Origin: CAZJHX01 sp964545715
GTDB taxonomy: Bacteria; Myxococcota_A; UBA9042; GCA-2863065
Length of the DNA: 64,000 bases
Assembly (NCBI GenBank): GCA_964545715.1
Contig: CAZJHX010000015.1
Location: 32,423-96,422, forward strand
Reading direction: 5' to 3'
A program made the position numbers and the translations under genes. Below, piece by piece: positions 37,920 through 46,513 of this stretch. Numbering within the stretch: position 1 is the stretch's first letter; each line of letters begins with the position of its first letter. Under the pieces are notes generated by a model, which saw nothing but the letters and a program-made list of their open reading frames with translations, was not told the DNA's origin and did no database searches.

Positions 37920-39917
37920 ATGCGACCTCGATACGTTTTGATGGTGCTGCTGTGGGTCACGACGTTGGCGTGTACGCCGGCGGGGAGCCGGTCCGACAGC
38001 GATGGTGATGGGGACGACACGGCAGCGGCGACCGACACCGGCGCTGATGACACCGGCACGGAGACGACCGGCGACGAGACCACCGTGGACACTGGCGAGG
38101 ATCCTGTCGACCCGCCCCCCTGCGAGGGCGTCATGGTCGGCGATCAATGCGTCGAGCCGGGGGGCGAGGGCGACAACCTGCAGCTGATCGACACCTTCAA
38201 CGGCAACTCGTTCGTGGAGATCCTCGATGTCGAGCATGTCGGCGACTACATCTTCATGTGCGCGGGCACCAAGGGCCTGGCCATCTACCACGCGGCGGGC
38301 CTGAACTACATCGTGCACAAGGGCAACCTGGGGTCGTCGGCGCACAACAGCTTTCCGCGGTGTCAGCACATCGCGTTCAGCACGCTGCCGGACAACGTCG
38401 GGACGGGCGTGGTCGAGCTCTTCGTGACCAATCGGGGCGACGAGACGCAGCCGATGCCGTGGATCAAACGGATCCGCTTCGACAAGGGGATCTCCGATGT
38501 GGCCGAGAACCACAGCGCGACGCTGCTGCCGGTCGTGGACACCCTCCCGGGCGAGGCGGCGACGCGGTCGTACGAAGGCGTGGTCTGGCACAACGATGTG
38601 CTCTACGCCGCAGTACACAAGTCGGGTGTGGTCGCGATCGACACGTCCGCCGACAAGATGAACTCGCTGGGCACCACGGACGTGGGCGCCAACGCGTACG
38701 ACCTCGGCATCTCCGGGGGCGGTGACCTGGTCGTGGCCACGCTGGACAAGGGCCTGTTCGTATACGACCTGACCGACCCGGCGGCGCCGGCGCTCAAGGG
38801 GTCGGTGAAGGGCGCGGCAGGCCTGACCCGCCTCGCCGTGGACGGCGACACGGCGTACGCGGCAGGTGGCGCTGGGGGAGTCGAGATCTTCGACGTATCG
38901 GACGCCGCTGCGCCTGCGCTGCTGTCGACGCTGGACACGCCGGGCACCGCCATGGACGTCAACGTGTCGGACGGGCTGCTGGCGATCGCCAACTGGACGG
39001 ACCTGCGCATCGCCGATGTCAGCGACCCGGTCAAACCGTGGCTCTTGGCCGTGGAGACGGTGCCCAGCGCCAACAAGTTCAGCCGCGTTCTGACGGCGGA
39101 CATCACCGGCGACATGGTGTATGCGGGTGAGTGGACGGCCTTGCTGAGCTATCAGGTCGACCCGGCGAATACGCCCGCGGACATCTACCTGGCCCAGACG
39201 GAGCTGCAGTTTGCGGCGGATAACGCGTCGCTCGGCCTGATCGTGGTCAACGAGGGGCTGCAGACGCTGGAGGTCAGCGCCGCCACCGACGAGAAATACA
39301 CGGTGGATCCAGCGTCTCTGACGGTCGAGCCGGGCGGCAAGGGCCTGTTTGAGGTCAAGGCCAACGGACAGCCGCTGCAGAGCCAGCTGAAGTTGACGAC
39401 CAACGATCCCGACGAGGGCAAGGTCAAGGTGCTGCTGGGCAAGTCCGGGTCGGGGTCGGGAATCGACGTCGGGTCCACGATTCCGAGCAGCTGGCAGGTG
39501 GTGGATACGGCGACGCAGCAGCCCAAAGCGCTCGTGGACATGATCAAGGGCAAGGTGGCGGTCTTAGCCTATTTCGCCACCTTCTGACCCATCTGTGGTC
39601 TGGAGTTGCCAGACCTGCAGGCTCAGATTTGGGAGAAGTACGACTCGGACGAGGTCGTGGTCATCGGGCTGGACCCGGGCGGCCTGACGGGCCAGGACGC
39701 CAACTACGTGGTCGACTATGCGGCCAACCTGGGGCTGACCTTTCCGATCGTGCTGGACACGCAAGGGACCTACAACAACTATGCCGGCACGGCGAGCATC
39801 GCGCCCTTCCCGCTGGATGTCGTTGTGGATAAGAAGGGCATCGTGACCCTGCTGAAGCGCGACTTCGACATCGACGCGATCACGGCGGCGGTCGAGGCGG
39901 CTCGCAAAGCCCCATAG
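37920..39917 (+). CDS. Predicted selenoprotein: beta-propeller lipoprotein with Sec-redoxin (UGA = Sec556)
   Basis: 665 residues with UGA at 39585-39587 read as selenocysteine. Start at the second of two tandem ATGs because GGAG is 6 bases away. Lipobox TLAC (Cys18), then an Asp-Thr-Gly linker to about 70. A beta-propeller with repeated GGVEIFDVSDAAAPALLSTL-type blades covers about 85-415, and an ASH-like domain (VDPASLTVEPGG) follows at about 420-515. A redoxin domain begins VAVLAYFATF, then U-P-I-C at 556-559, and runs to DVVVDKKGIV and the TAG at 39915. It is a paralogue of the gene at 34019-37849 without the Cys-rich repeats. A truncated protein ending at the UGA would lack the active site altogether. 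Confidence 0.87.
39585..39620 (+). promoter_or_regulatory. UGA recoding site with SECIS-like hairpin (selenoprotein 2)
   Basis: GGTCTGG (39597-39603) pairs perfectly with CCAGACC (39609-39615) around loop AGTTG. A lower stem, CTGT (39593-39596) with GCAG (39617-39620), adds four pairs (one U-G) across a single bulged U at 39616. The loop lies 17-21 bases after the UGA and has G in its first two bases. These features fit the published general description of bacterial SECIS elements. Confidence 0.75.
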
Positions 39918-39936
39918 CGCGTGATATCTCGAAGCC

Positions 39937-40782
39937 ATGTCGATACGCGACGCAGAGCTTTACCAGCGACTGTTTGATTACGCGGAGCGGTGCGTGGAGC
40001 CGACCGACACGGTGCGTGCGGACGTGCTGACGGGGCTCGACCACGCGGACAGCGAGGTGCGCGACCAGGCGCGTGAGGCCGCCGCCAGCTGCATGAACGA
40101 CGCCATGGCAGCCGATCTATTGGCGCTGTTGCACGACAAGGGGGCGTCAGACACCGCGCGGGCGGCGGCGGCGATCACGTTTGGACCCGCGCTCGAGCTC
40201 TCCGACGAGGACATGAGCCTGGGCGACTTCGACCTGGCGCCGCTCTCGGCGGAGCGCGTCGGCGAGGTGCAGTTGGTGTTGCGGGCGCTGCATGAGGACG
40301 GGGCCGAGGTGGAGTTGGTGCGGCGCCGGGCGCTCGAGGCGGGTGTCCGCGGGATGGGTCAGTGGCAGGCCCCTGCGGCAGAGTCGGCGTGGGCGACCGG
40401 CGAGCCGGCGTGGCAGATGACGGCGCTGTTATGCGCGGGCTACCTGCAGGGCTTTGAGGACACCATCATGGCGGGTCTGCGGTCGCCGGATCACGGCGTT
40501 GTGTGCGAGGCGATCTACGCCGCGGTCGAGTCCGAGCTTGGCCGCGCCGGAGATCCGATACTGCGGTTGGCGCAGATGGACGACGCCGGGGACCTGCGCC
40601 TGCACGCTATCCGCGCGGTGGGGCGCCTGCGGCCCGAGGGGGCTTTCGATGCGTTGGACACCCTGACGCGCGACCCGGATGCGGACATTCAGGCCGTGGC
40701 GCAAGAGGCCATGGAAGAGATGCTGTTTGCTCAGGGACTGGAGAGCGGTCTGCTGGACGACATGGACCGCATGGACGACTAG
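39937..40782 (+). CDS. HEAT-repeat protein, cytoplasmic
   Basis: 281 residues, acidic, no signal peptide. HEAT-like repeats are visible at 20-75 (SEVRDQAREAAAS) and 170-260 (DHGVVCEAIYAAVESELG, LRLHAIRAVGRLRPEGAFDALD, DIQAVAQEAMEEML). Such solenoids usually mediate protein contacts. It starts 19 bases after the selenoprotein gene on the same strand and could be co-transcribed; no functional link can be shown. Confidence 0.75.
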   Translation: MSIRDAELYQRLFDYAERCVEPTDTVRADVLTGLDHADSEVRDQAREAAASCMNDAMAADLLALLHDKGASDTARAAAAITFGPALELSDEDMSLGDFDLAPLSAERVGEVQLVLRALHEDGAEVELVRRRALEAGVRGMGQWQAPAAESAWATGEPAWQMTALLCAGYLQGFEDTIMAGLRSPDHGVVCEAIYAAVESELGRAGDPILRLAQMDDAGDLRLHAIRAVGRLRPEGAFDALDTLTRDPDADIQAVAQEAMEEMLFAQGLESGLLDDMDRMDD

Positions 40783-40802
40783 GACTTCTAGCTTCGAGTT
40801 GT

Positions 40803-41487
<685 letters not shown>

Positions 41488-41501
<14 letters not shown>

Positions 41502-41760
41502 GGACCTCGTCGACGATGCCGACGATCAGGCGGCGTATGGGCAGCTCTTTAATACCGATGAGCTGGCGGATGCCGTTGCCCTCGCTGAGCACCAGCACCC
41601 GATCGCCGGGGCCGGCCTGCGCGCGGTCGACGGCCAGAAAGGAGTCGCCCTCGTCGGCGCCGTGCTCGTCCAGCGGCTGGACGATGAGCACGGTATGGCC
41701 GAGGTAGGTCGGGTGTTTGACGGTGCTGACCACGTTGCCCATGACGCGCCCGTAGATCAT
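41488..41760 (-). CDS. EutN/CcmL-family microcompartment vertex protein (second copy)
   Basis: 90 residues. MIYGRVMGNVVSTVKHPTYLGH, then LIVQPL, AVDRAQAGPGDRVLVLSEG and the C-terminal PIRRLIVGIVDEV match the pentameric EutN/CcmL/PduN fold that caps shell vertices. The start overlaps the stop of the paralogous copy (ATGA). No hexameric (Pfam BMC) shell gene is visible in the window, so a complete shell would have to be encoded elsewhere. Confidence 0.92.
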
Positions 41761-42029
41761 GGGTCCTCCACGGTGACGGCGTCCACGATGCCGACGATGG
41801 CGGCGTCCACCGGTACGAACCAGGGATCCAGCGCCAGGGCGGCTTCGCGCGAGCTGGCGGTGTGTACGAGGTCGCCGGGGCCGGCCTGAACGGCGTCGAT
41901 GGCTACGATCGGGCGCCCGCGCGGCTTTTGATGGTGATCGAGCGGCTGGATCATGAGCATGCGCATGCCCTCCAACCCTTCGTATTTCTGGGTTGCTACG
42001 ACCGTACCTATGACGCGCGCTAGCTGCAT
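41757..42029 (-). CDS. EutN/CcmL-family microcompartment vertex protein (first copy)
   Basis: 90 residues: MQLARVIGTVVATQKYEGLEG, LMIQPLD, AIDAVQAGPGDLVHTASSREAA and PVDAAIVGIVDAV give the same pentamer family. The moderate divergence between the two copies suggests distinct vertex roles or heteromixing rather than a recent duplication. It is first in the vertex-vertex-aldolase operon, 37 bases after a flippase-like gene. Confidence 0.92.
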   Translation of the reverse strand: MQLARVIGTVVATQKYEGLEGMRMLMIQPLDHHQKPRGRPIVAIDAVQAGPGDLVHTASSREAALALDPWFVPVDAAIVGIVDAVTVEDP

Positions 42030-42066
42030 GGTGGGCGCGGATTGTCCCCCGGTGACGTCGCCGGTG

Positions 42067-43050
42067 TCAATGAGCGTCCGAGGCCACGTCGAGGTCTTCC
42101 GTGCGGATGGGGGCGTCGGAGGTCAGGCGCAGAACGCTGAGCGCCACCAGGCCGACGAGTACGGCGAACCAGAGGGTGCAGAAGCGGATGATCATGGCCG
42201 CGGCGGTGGCGGCGGCGCGAGTGGCGGCCAGTCCGAACGCCAGGCTGAGGCCGATAAGGCTGCCTTCGGTGGCGCCCAATCCGCCTGGGAGCATGGTGAC
42301 GGCGCCGAAGATGGTGGCAAACGCATAGATGAAGGTGGCGTCGCCCAGGTTGGGGGTGGCGCCGGCGATGCCGGTCAGAACCAGGTAGAAGCCGACGCAT
42401 TCGCACGACCACGCGGCGATGCTCAGTATGGTGGTGCCGATCAGCGGGACCGGGCGCACCAGACGCGCCATGGCACGGTACATCTCTTCCAGCTTTGGGG
42501 CGATGCGGGCGCCGATCGGGACCCGTCCGATGAGGGCGATGACGCCCATCGAGATGCGCTCGGAGGCGATGCAGGCAAGAAAGATGACGCTGCCGAGGAC
42601 CGAGACGGCCAGGACTTCGACGCCGTGACGGCTGCCGACTACGCCGCCGGCGGCCAGGAAGATCAGCGCCAGAAAGTCGGTCAGGCGCTCTGCTACGACG
42701 ACGGAGGCGGTGGCGGTGGCCGGGACGCCGGAGCGGTCCTTGAGCAGCAGGGCCTTGAGCAGCTCGCCGAACTTGCCGGGGGTGACCGCCATGCTGAAGC
42801 CGGCGAGAAACACGAGCGCGCTGTCGCCGACCGGGACTTCGGCATCCAGCACGCGCAGGTAGTAGTGCCATTTGAGAAAGCGCAGGACGTAGTTGAGCAG
42901 CGTGAGGCCCAGGACGGGCGCCAGCAGGCCCCAGGTGAAGGCGCTGAGGCTCTGCCCGAGCTTGGCGGCGTCGGCGTACATGCCCATGCCGACGGCGACC
43001 AGCACGCCGAGGATGAGGCCGATGAGGAGGCGTCGCCCGAGCTTGCTCAA
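42067..43050 (-). CDS. Flippase-like integral membrane protein (LPG synthase TM / UPF0104 family)
   Basis: 327 residues with about eight hydrophobic segments. NYVLRFLKWHYYLR, FSMAVTPGKFGELLKALLL and MLPGGLGATEGSLIGL match the membrane domain shared by MprF lipid flippases and related glycolipid proteins. The catalytic synthase domain is absent. Transport of a lipid-linked molecule is the usual inference. Its ATG overlaps the stop of the lipoprotein gene upstream (ATGA). Confidence 0.88.
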   Translation of the reverse strand: MSKLGRRLLIGLILGVLVAVGMGMYADAAKLGQSLSAFTWGLLAPVLGLTLLNYVLRFLKWHYYLRVLDAEVPVGDSALVFLAGFSMAVTPGKFGELLKALLLKDRSGVPATATASVVVAERLTDFLALIFLAAGGVVGSRHGVEVLAVSVLGSVIFLACIASERISMGVIALIGRVPIGARIAPKLEEMYRAMARLVRPVPLIGTTILSIAAWSCECVGFYLVLTGIAGATPNLGDATFIYAFATIFGAVTMLPGGLGATEGSLIGLSLAFGLAATRAAATAAAMIIRFCTLWFAVLVGLVALSVLRLTSDAPIRTEDLDVASDAH

Positions 43051-44129
43051 AGGGCTTTGGGGGCCATCAATCCGCTCTGCCGGGCCCAGAGCGGGGACTT
43101 GGCGGCGGCCGCGGCGATCTCGACGCGCAGGTCTGTAAGAATCTTGGCCAGCGTGGCGTCGTTTTTGGCCAGTGCGTCGAGCCGGACGAGCACCATGGGG
43201 ATGCCACCGGGCCGGCGTGCCGCGATCATGCGACGCAGCTGAGCGACCGCGCCGGCGGGATTTTTGCGGTCGATGGCGCAGTGGGCGTAGGCGTCGCCCA
43301 GCGCCGTCATGTCGCCTAGCGCCTTCAACGCGACGTCGATGCGCTCGCAGCCCTTCTTGGGGCCCTTGTCCTCGTAGATCGCGTAGAAGTCCTGGAAGGC
43401 CTCATCTCGCTTTGTGCGCTGATCCTGCCAGGGGACCGGCGCGTCCGGGTAGAGGCGTGCGACTTCGCCGAGCACCCAGGTGCCGACGGTGTCGGGCGCC
43501 GTGACGGGGGCGTCGACCGTGGGCGCGGTCGGGCTCAGGCTGGCCTCCATGGCCGTGATTCGCTGCTGCAGGTCGTTGGCGGTGATGCCCCGCGGGCCGA
43601 CCCAGTCGGGCTTCTTCTTGAGCAGCTCCTGCCAGTTCTTGGTGACGGTGTCGACGAGCGCCATGTTGCGTAGCGATTTCGGGACGGCGGGGCTGCCCGG
43701 GCCGCCGAGCAGCTGCTTCCAGGCGATGAATCCAAGCAGGTAGCGGACGTCGGCGGACAGGTTCTCACCGCCGGCCAGGCCTTCGATGAATTTGCGGAGC
43801 GGCTCTCGGAAGTCGTCGCTGAGCTCGTCGTGGTAGCTGATGAGCATCCATCGCACGAAGGTGCGCTGAGTGCCCCGCTTTTTGATCAGCGAGTCCTTGT
43901 ACAGCATGTACGGCAGAGAGGCGCCGCTGCGGGCCAGGACGGCGTCCTCCCAGCGGTCGTAGTCGGCGTGCGTGGTCAGCGTATGCGGCTGCAGCTGGAT
44001 GGCGTTGAGCGCGACGATTGGGCTGGTGCGGCGAGGGTCGACAGGGGCGGAGTCGCCGAGGCGCTCGGGTTGGTTGCACCCGGTGGCCAGGATGGCCGTG
44101 AGAGACAGCAGCGTGATGGCGCGCATCAT
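43047..44129 (-). CDS. Unknown lipoprotein, helical
   Basis: 360 residues with lipobox ILATGC (Cys18). The mature part is mostly helical, with TPR-like pieces (ADVRYLLGFIAWKQLL, EAFQDFYAIYEDKGPKKGC). No named family. It is translated with folK upstream and the flippase-like gene downstream through 4-base overlaps, but these neighbours do not indicate a shared pathway. Confidence 0.75.
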   Translation of the reverse strand: MMRAITLLSLTAILATGCNQPERLGDSAPVDPRRTSPIVALNAIQLQPHTLTTHADYDRWEDAVLARSGASLPYMLYKDSLIKKRGTQRTFVRWMLISYHDELSDDFREPLRKFIEGLAGGENLSADVRYLLGFIAWKQLLGGPGSPAVPKSLRNMALVDTVTKNWQELLKKKPDWVGPRGITANDLQQRITAMEASLSPTAPTVDAPVTAPDTVGTWVLGEVARLYPDAPVPWQDQRTKRDEAFQDFYAIYEDKGPKKGCERIDVALKALGDMTALGDAYAHCAIDRKNPAGAVAQLRRMIAARRPGGIPMVLVRLDALAKNDATLAKILTDLRVEIAAAAAKSPLWARQSGLMAPKAL

Positions 44130-44641
44130 GGCAGCGCGTCCAGCAGCTGGGCGACCGTGTGCTTTGAGATCGGATGCACGGCCTCAGGCGCCAGCTCGGC
44201 GAGAGGCTCGAGGACGAAGCGACGTCGGGTCATCTCGGGATGCGGGAGCCTCAGGGAGGGGGTGTGGCAGACGAGATCGCCGACCATGAGTAGATCGAGG
44301 TCGATGGCGCGGGGGCCCAGCGGGATCTTGGCGGCGCGGTTGAGCCCCAGCCGGGTTTCCAGCTCGTGCAGATGCTCGAGCAGGTCCGTGGGGGCCCAGT
44401 CGGACTCGGCGGCGACGGCGCCGTTGAGAAAGTCGGGCTGCGCGATGGGGCCGACGGGCGACGTGCGGATGAACCGGGAGGCGCGCACCTGCCTGAGGGC
44501 GCGGCTGCCACGGAGGGCGTCGACGGCGGCGCGCATGCGGGCCGGTGGGTCGTCGCGATTCGACCCCAGTGCGATGTACACGGGGCGAAAGCGGCGGCTG
44601 GTCGGCGACTGGGGCACTACGGGCGGATCCTTGACGCTCAA
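44126..44641 (-). CDS. folK: 2-amino-4-hydroxy-6-hydroxymethyldihydropteridine pyrophosphokinase
   Basis: 171 residues. YIALGSNRDDP at the N-terminus, SRFIRTSPVGP, DFLNGAV and the diagnostic PRAIDLDLLMVGD, then LPHPEMTRRRFVLEPLAELAP, identify HPPK. It transfers pyrophosphate from ATP to the pterin precursor of folate. The stop overlaps the start of a lipoprotein gene. Confidence 0.95.
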   Translation of the reverse strand: MSVKDPPVVPQSPTSRRFRPVYIALGSNRDDPPARMRAAVDALRGSRALRQVRASRFIRTSPVGPIAQPDFLNGAVAAESDWAPTDLLEHLHELETRLGLNRAAKIPLGPRAIDLDLLMVGDLVCHTPSLRLPHPEMTRRRFVLEPLAELAPEAVHPISKHTVAQLLDALP

Positions 44642-44666
44642 GCGCCGTGTCTGTTACACCGCAGCC

Positions 44667-45491
44667 ATGCGAAGACGAGGGCTGCTGACCAGCCTCATTA
44701 TGGCTATATCTCTCTTGTGTCAACCGAGTGGCTCGGCCCTGGCGAAGGGCCCGGATCTCCCCGGCGTCGATCAGAAAGATCTCGACGATGATGAGCGCAA
44801 GATCTTGATGGACGTTCTCAAGAACCAGTTTGACCCGTGCGGCAAGTCGCGCAGCTTCTTGGAGTCCGTCAAGGATCCAAAGACCTGTGCGTTGGCACCA
44901 AAGCTGGCGAACTTCTGCGTGGACCAGATCCAGCGCGGGCTCAGCAAGCGCCAGGTCGTGCGGGCGCTGCTGAAAGAGCAGAAGCGCCTGACGATGCGCC
45001 ACAAGTTCACCTTGACGGGGCGACCGTCGTCCGGGCCGAAGGACGCCAAAGTGACGATCGTGGAGTTTTACGACTTTCAATGTCCGCACTGCCGCATGGC
45101 TGCGAGCAAGGTCGCGGAGCTCGTGAAGGAGCACAAGGGCGTGCGGCTGGTTCACAAGCAGTACCCGCTGGAGTTTCACCCGATGGCGAAAGAGGCGGCG
45201 ATCGCCGCGCTGGCCGCTCACAAGCAGGGCAAGTTTCTGACGCTGCACGATCGGTTCTTCGAGGACCAGGACAAGCTCTCCAAAGAGCACATCGAGAAGG
45301 TCTGCAAGGAGCTCGGGCTGGATATGACGCGCCTGGCCGCGGACAAGGCGGCGGCGAGCAAGTTGGTGCGCCAGGACTACGCCGAGGGCGACAGCGCCGA
45401 TATCGAGGGCACGCCGTCGTTCTTTGTGAACGGGCTGATGTGCAACTTCGAGGACCTTGAGGCCACCGTAGAGGCTGCTCTCAAGCAATGA
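44667..45491 (+). CDS. DsbA-like exported thiol oxidoreductase
   Basis: 274 residues from ATG at 44667. A signal peptide ends GSALA. Residues 25-110 are helical with two cysteines (CGKS, CALA). The thioredoxin domain starts VTIVEFYDFQCPHCR with active-site Cys139-Pro-His-Cys142, carries a helical insertion, and has the cis-proline loop GTPSFFVNG. This is the DsbA/DsbG group with a CPHC site, so formation of disulfides in exported proteins is likely. That fits the unusually Cys-rich secretome of this window. Confidence 0.92.
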   Translation: MRRRGLLTSLIMAISLLCQPSGSALAKGPDLPGVDQKDLDDDERKILMDVLKNQFDPCGKSRSFLESVKDPKTCALAPKLANFCVDQIQRGLSKRQVVRALLKEQKRLTMRHKFTLTGRPSSGPKDAKVTIVEFYDFQCPHCRMAASKVAELVKEHKGVRLVHKQYPLEFHPMAKEAAIAALAAHKQGKFLTLHDRFFEDQDKLSKEHIEKVCKELGLDMTRLAADKAAASKLVRQDYAEGDSADIEGTPSFFVNGLMCNFEDLEATVEAALKQ

Positions 45492-45946
45492 TCTTCAGCT
45501 CAGCCATCGTGCTGGCGACCCTGGCCACGCCACCGACGCTGCCCGCTCATCCAGTGGTGATCTCCACGGACAAAGCCGCCTATGTCGGCAAAGAGCAGAT
45601 CGTCGTCAGCCTGCGCAACAACAATGCGGAGGCGGTGCAGATCGCGCCACATCTGGTGGTGGATCGGTCCGAGGGCGACGGCACCTTCACCAAGGTCTAC
45701 AAGCTGTGGGCTGTGGCGCAGTGTCCGGCGGAGCCGCCACCGAAGCGCGCGTGCGTGACGCTGAAGCCGGGAGAGACGCTGACGCTGCCGCCGTGGGACT
45801 GGAATACCGGCGGCACCGATCAGTGCCCGCCGAGGCGGCCGGGGCATCGCGCCTTCAAGGGTGTGCATCGGCTGATCGCGGATTGGTGTCCGGGCAAGGC
45901 GCCGAAGAACGCGCGGCCGCGCATTAAGCTCGTGACTTGGGAGTAG
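45488..45946 (+). CDS. Small exported beta-sandwich protein, unknown
   Basis: 152 residues from an ATG overlapping the dsbA-like stop. A short hydrophobic N-terminus (about 1-20) may be a signal peptide. VVISTDKAAYVGKEQIVVSLRNNN resembles the first strands of an immunoglobulin-like domain. There are four cysteines, which a co-translated DsbA-like enzyme could oxidise. No named function. Confidence 0.7.
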   Translation: MIFSSAIVLATLATPPTLPAHPVVISTDKAAYVGKEQIVVSLRNNNAEAVQIAPHLVVDRSEGDGTFTKVYKLWAVAQCPAEPPPKRACVTLKPGETLTLPPWDWNTGGTDQCPPRRPGHRAFKGVHRLIADWCPGKAPKNARPRIKLVTWE

Positions 45947-46489
45947 TCACTCTCTCTTGAGGGGCACTGTCGGGGTGCGGTGGACCACCCAGGTGCCCGA
46001 GACCCAATCGTGGAAGGTGCGGCGCTCGGTGTCGAAGGCGGCCCACAGGTAGCCCAGGCCGAGGCCGAGCAGGCTGACGATGCGGACCAGATTTCGGATG
46101 AGCACCATGATGGCCTGTGGCTGGCGGCCGTGTACGTCGACCAGCGTGAGGTTCAGCAGGCGCTTGCCGACCGTTTGGCCGAAGATGAGCTCCTGGACGA
46201 GATAAAAGGCCAGAATCAGGCCGACCCATACCAGCAGCGGCGGCAGGAAGAAGAGTGGGCGATCATTGATCAGGTCCACGATCATGTCGAAGGCGTTCCA
46301 GCGGCTCTCGGGGAGCTTGCTGACGTCCACGAGGCCGGTCGCAAAGATGAGGATCAGCCAGATCGTCAGCAGCGGGATGACGTCGACGGCGACGGCGACG
46401 GTCCGATACCAGAAGGCCGCGACACGCACCGGGATGGGCGTAATCAGCAGCGGTCGCTCGCGAATCATGGTGCGGGGCTGGTCGGTCAC
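45947..46489 (-). CDS. RDD-family membrane protein
   Basis: 180 residues with three hydrophobic segments (about 28-50, 80-105 and 140-155). RVAAFWYRTVAVAVDVIP matches the RDD motif region (Arg then Asp-Asp-like positions), and QTVGKRLLNLTLVD is the conserved GKxxxxLxV segment of the family. RDD proteins are membrane proteins of unclear transport or sensory role. Ends one base after the convergent gene. Confidence 0.85.
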   Translation of the reverse strand: MTDQPRTMIRERPLLITPIPVRVAAFWYRTVAVAVDVIPLLTIWLILIFATGLVDVSKLPESRWNAFDMIVDLINDRPLFFLPPLLVWVGLILAFYLVQELIFGQTVGKRLLNLTLVDVHGRQPQAIMVLIRNLVRIVSLLGLGLGYLWAAFDTERRTFHDWVSGTWVVHRTPTVPLKRE

Positions 46490-46513
46490 GGTCGATCATC
46501 TTACACTGCTGCG

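Noticed and set aside
39606..39917. A separate small redoxin-like gene starting at an internal codon downstream of 39587
   Set aside because: It lacks a ribosome-binding site, would lack the active-site position and its first strand, and is in frame with the upstream gene through a UGA that the paralogue also has.
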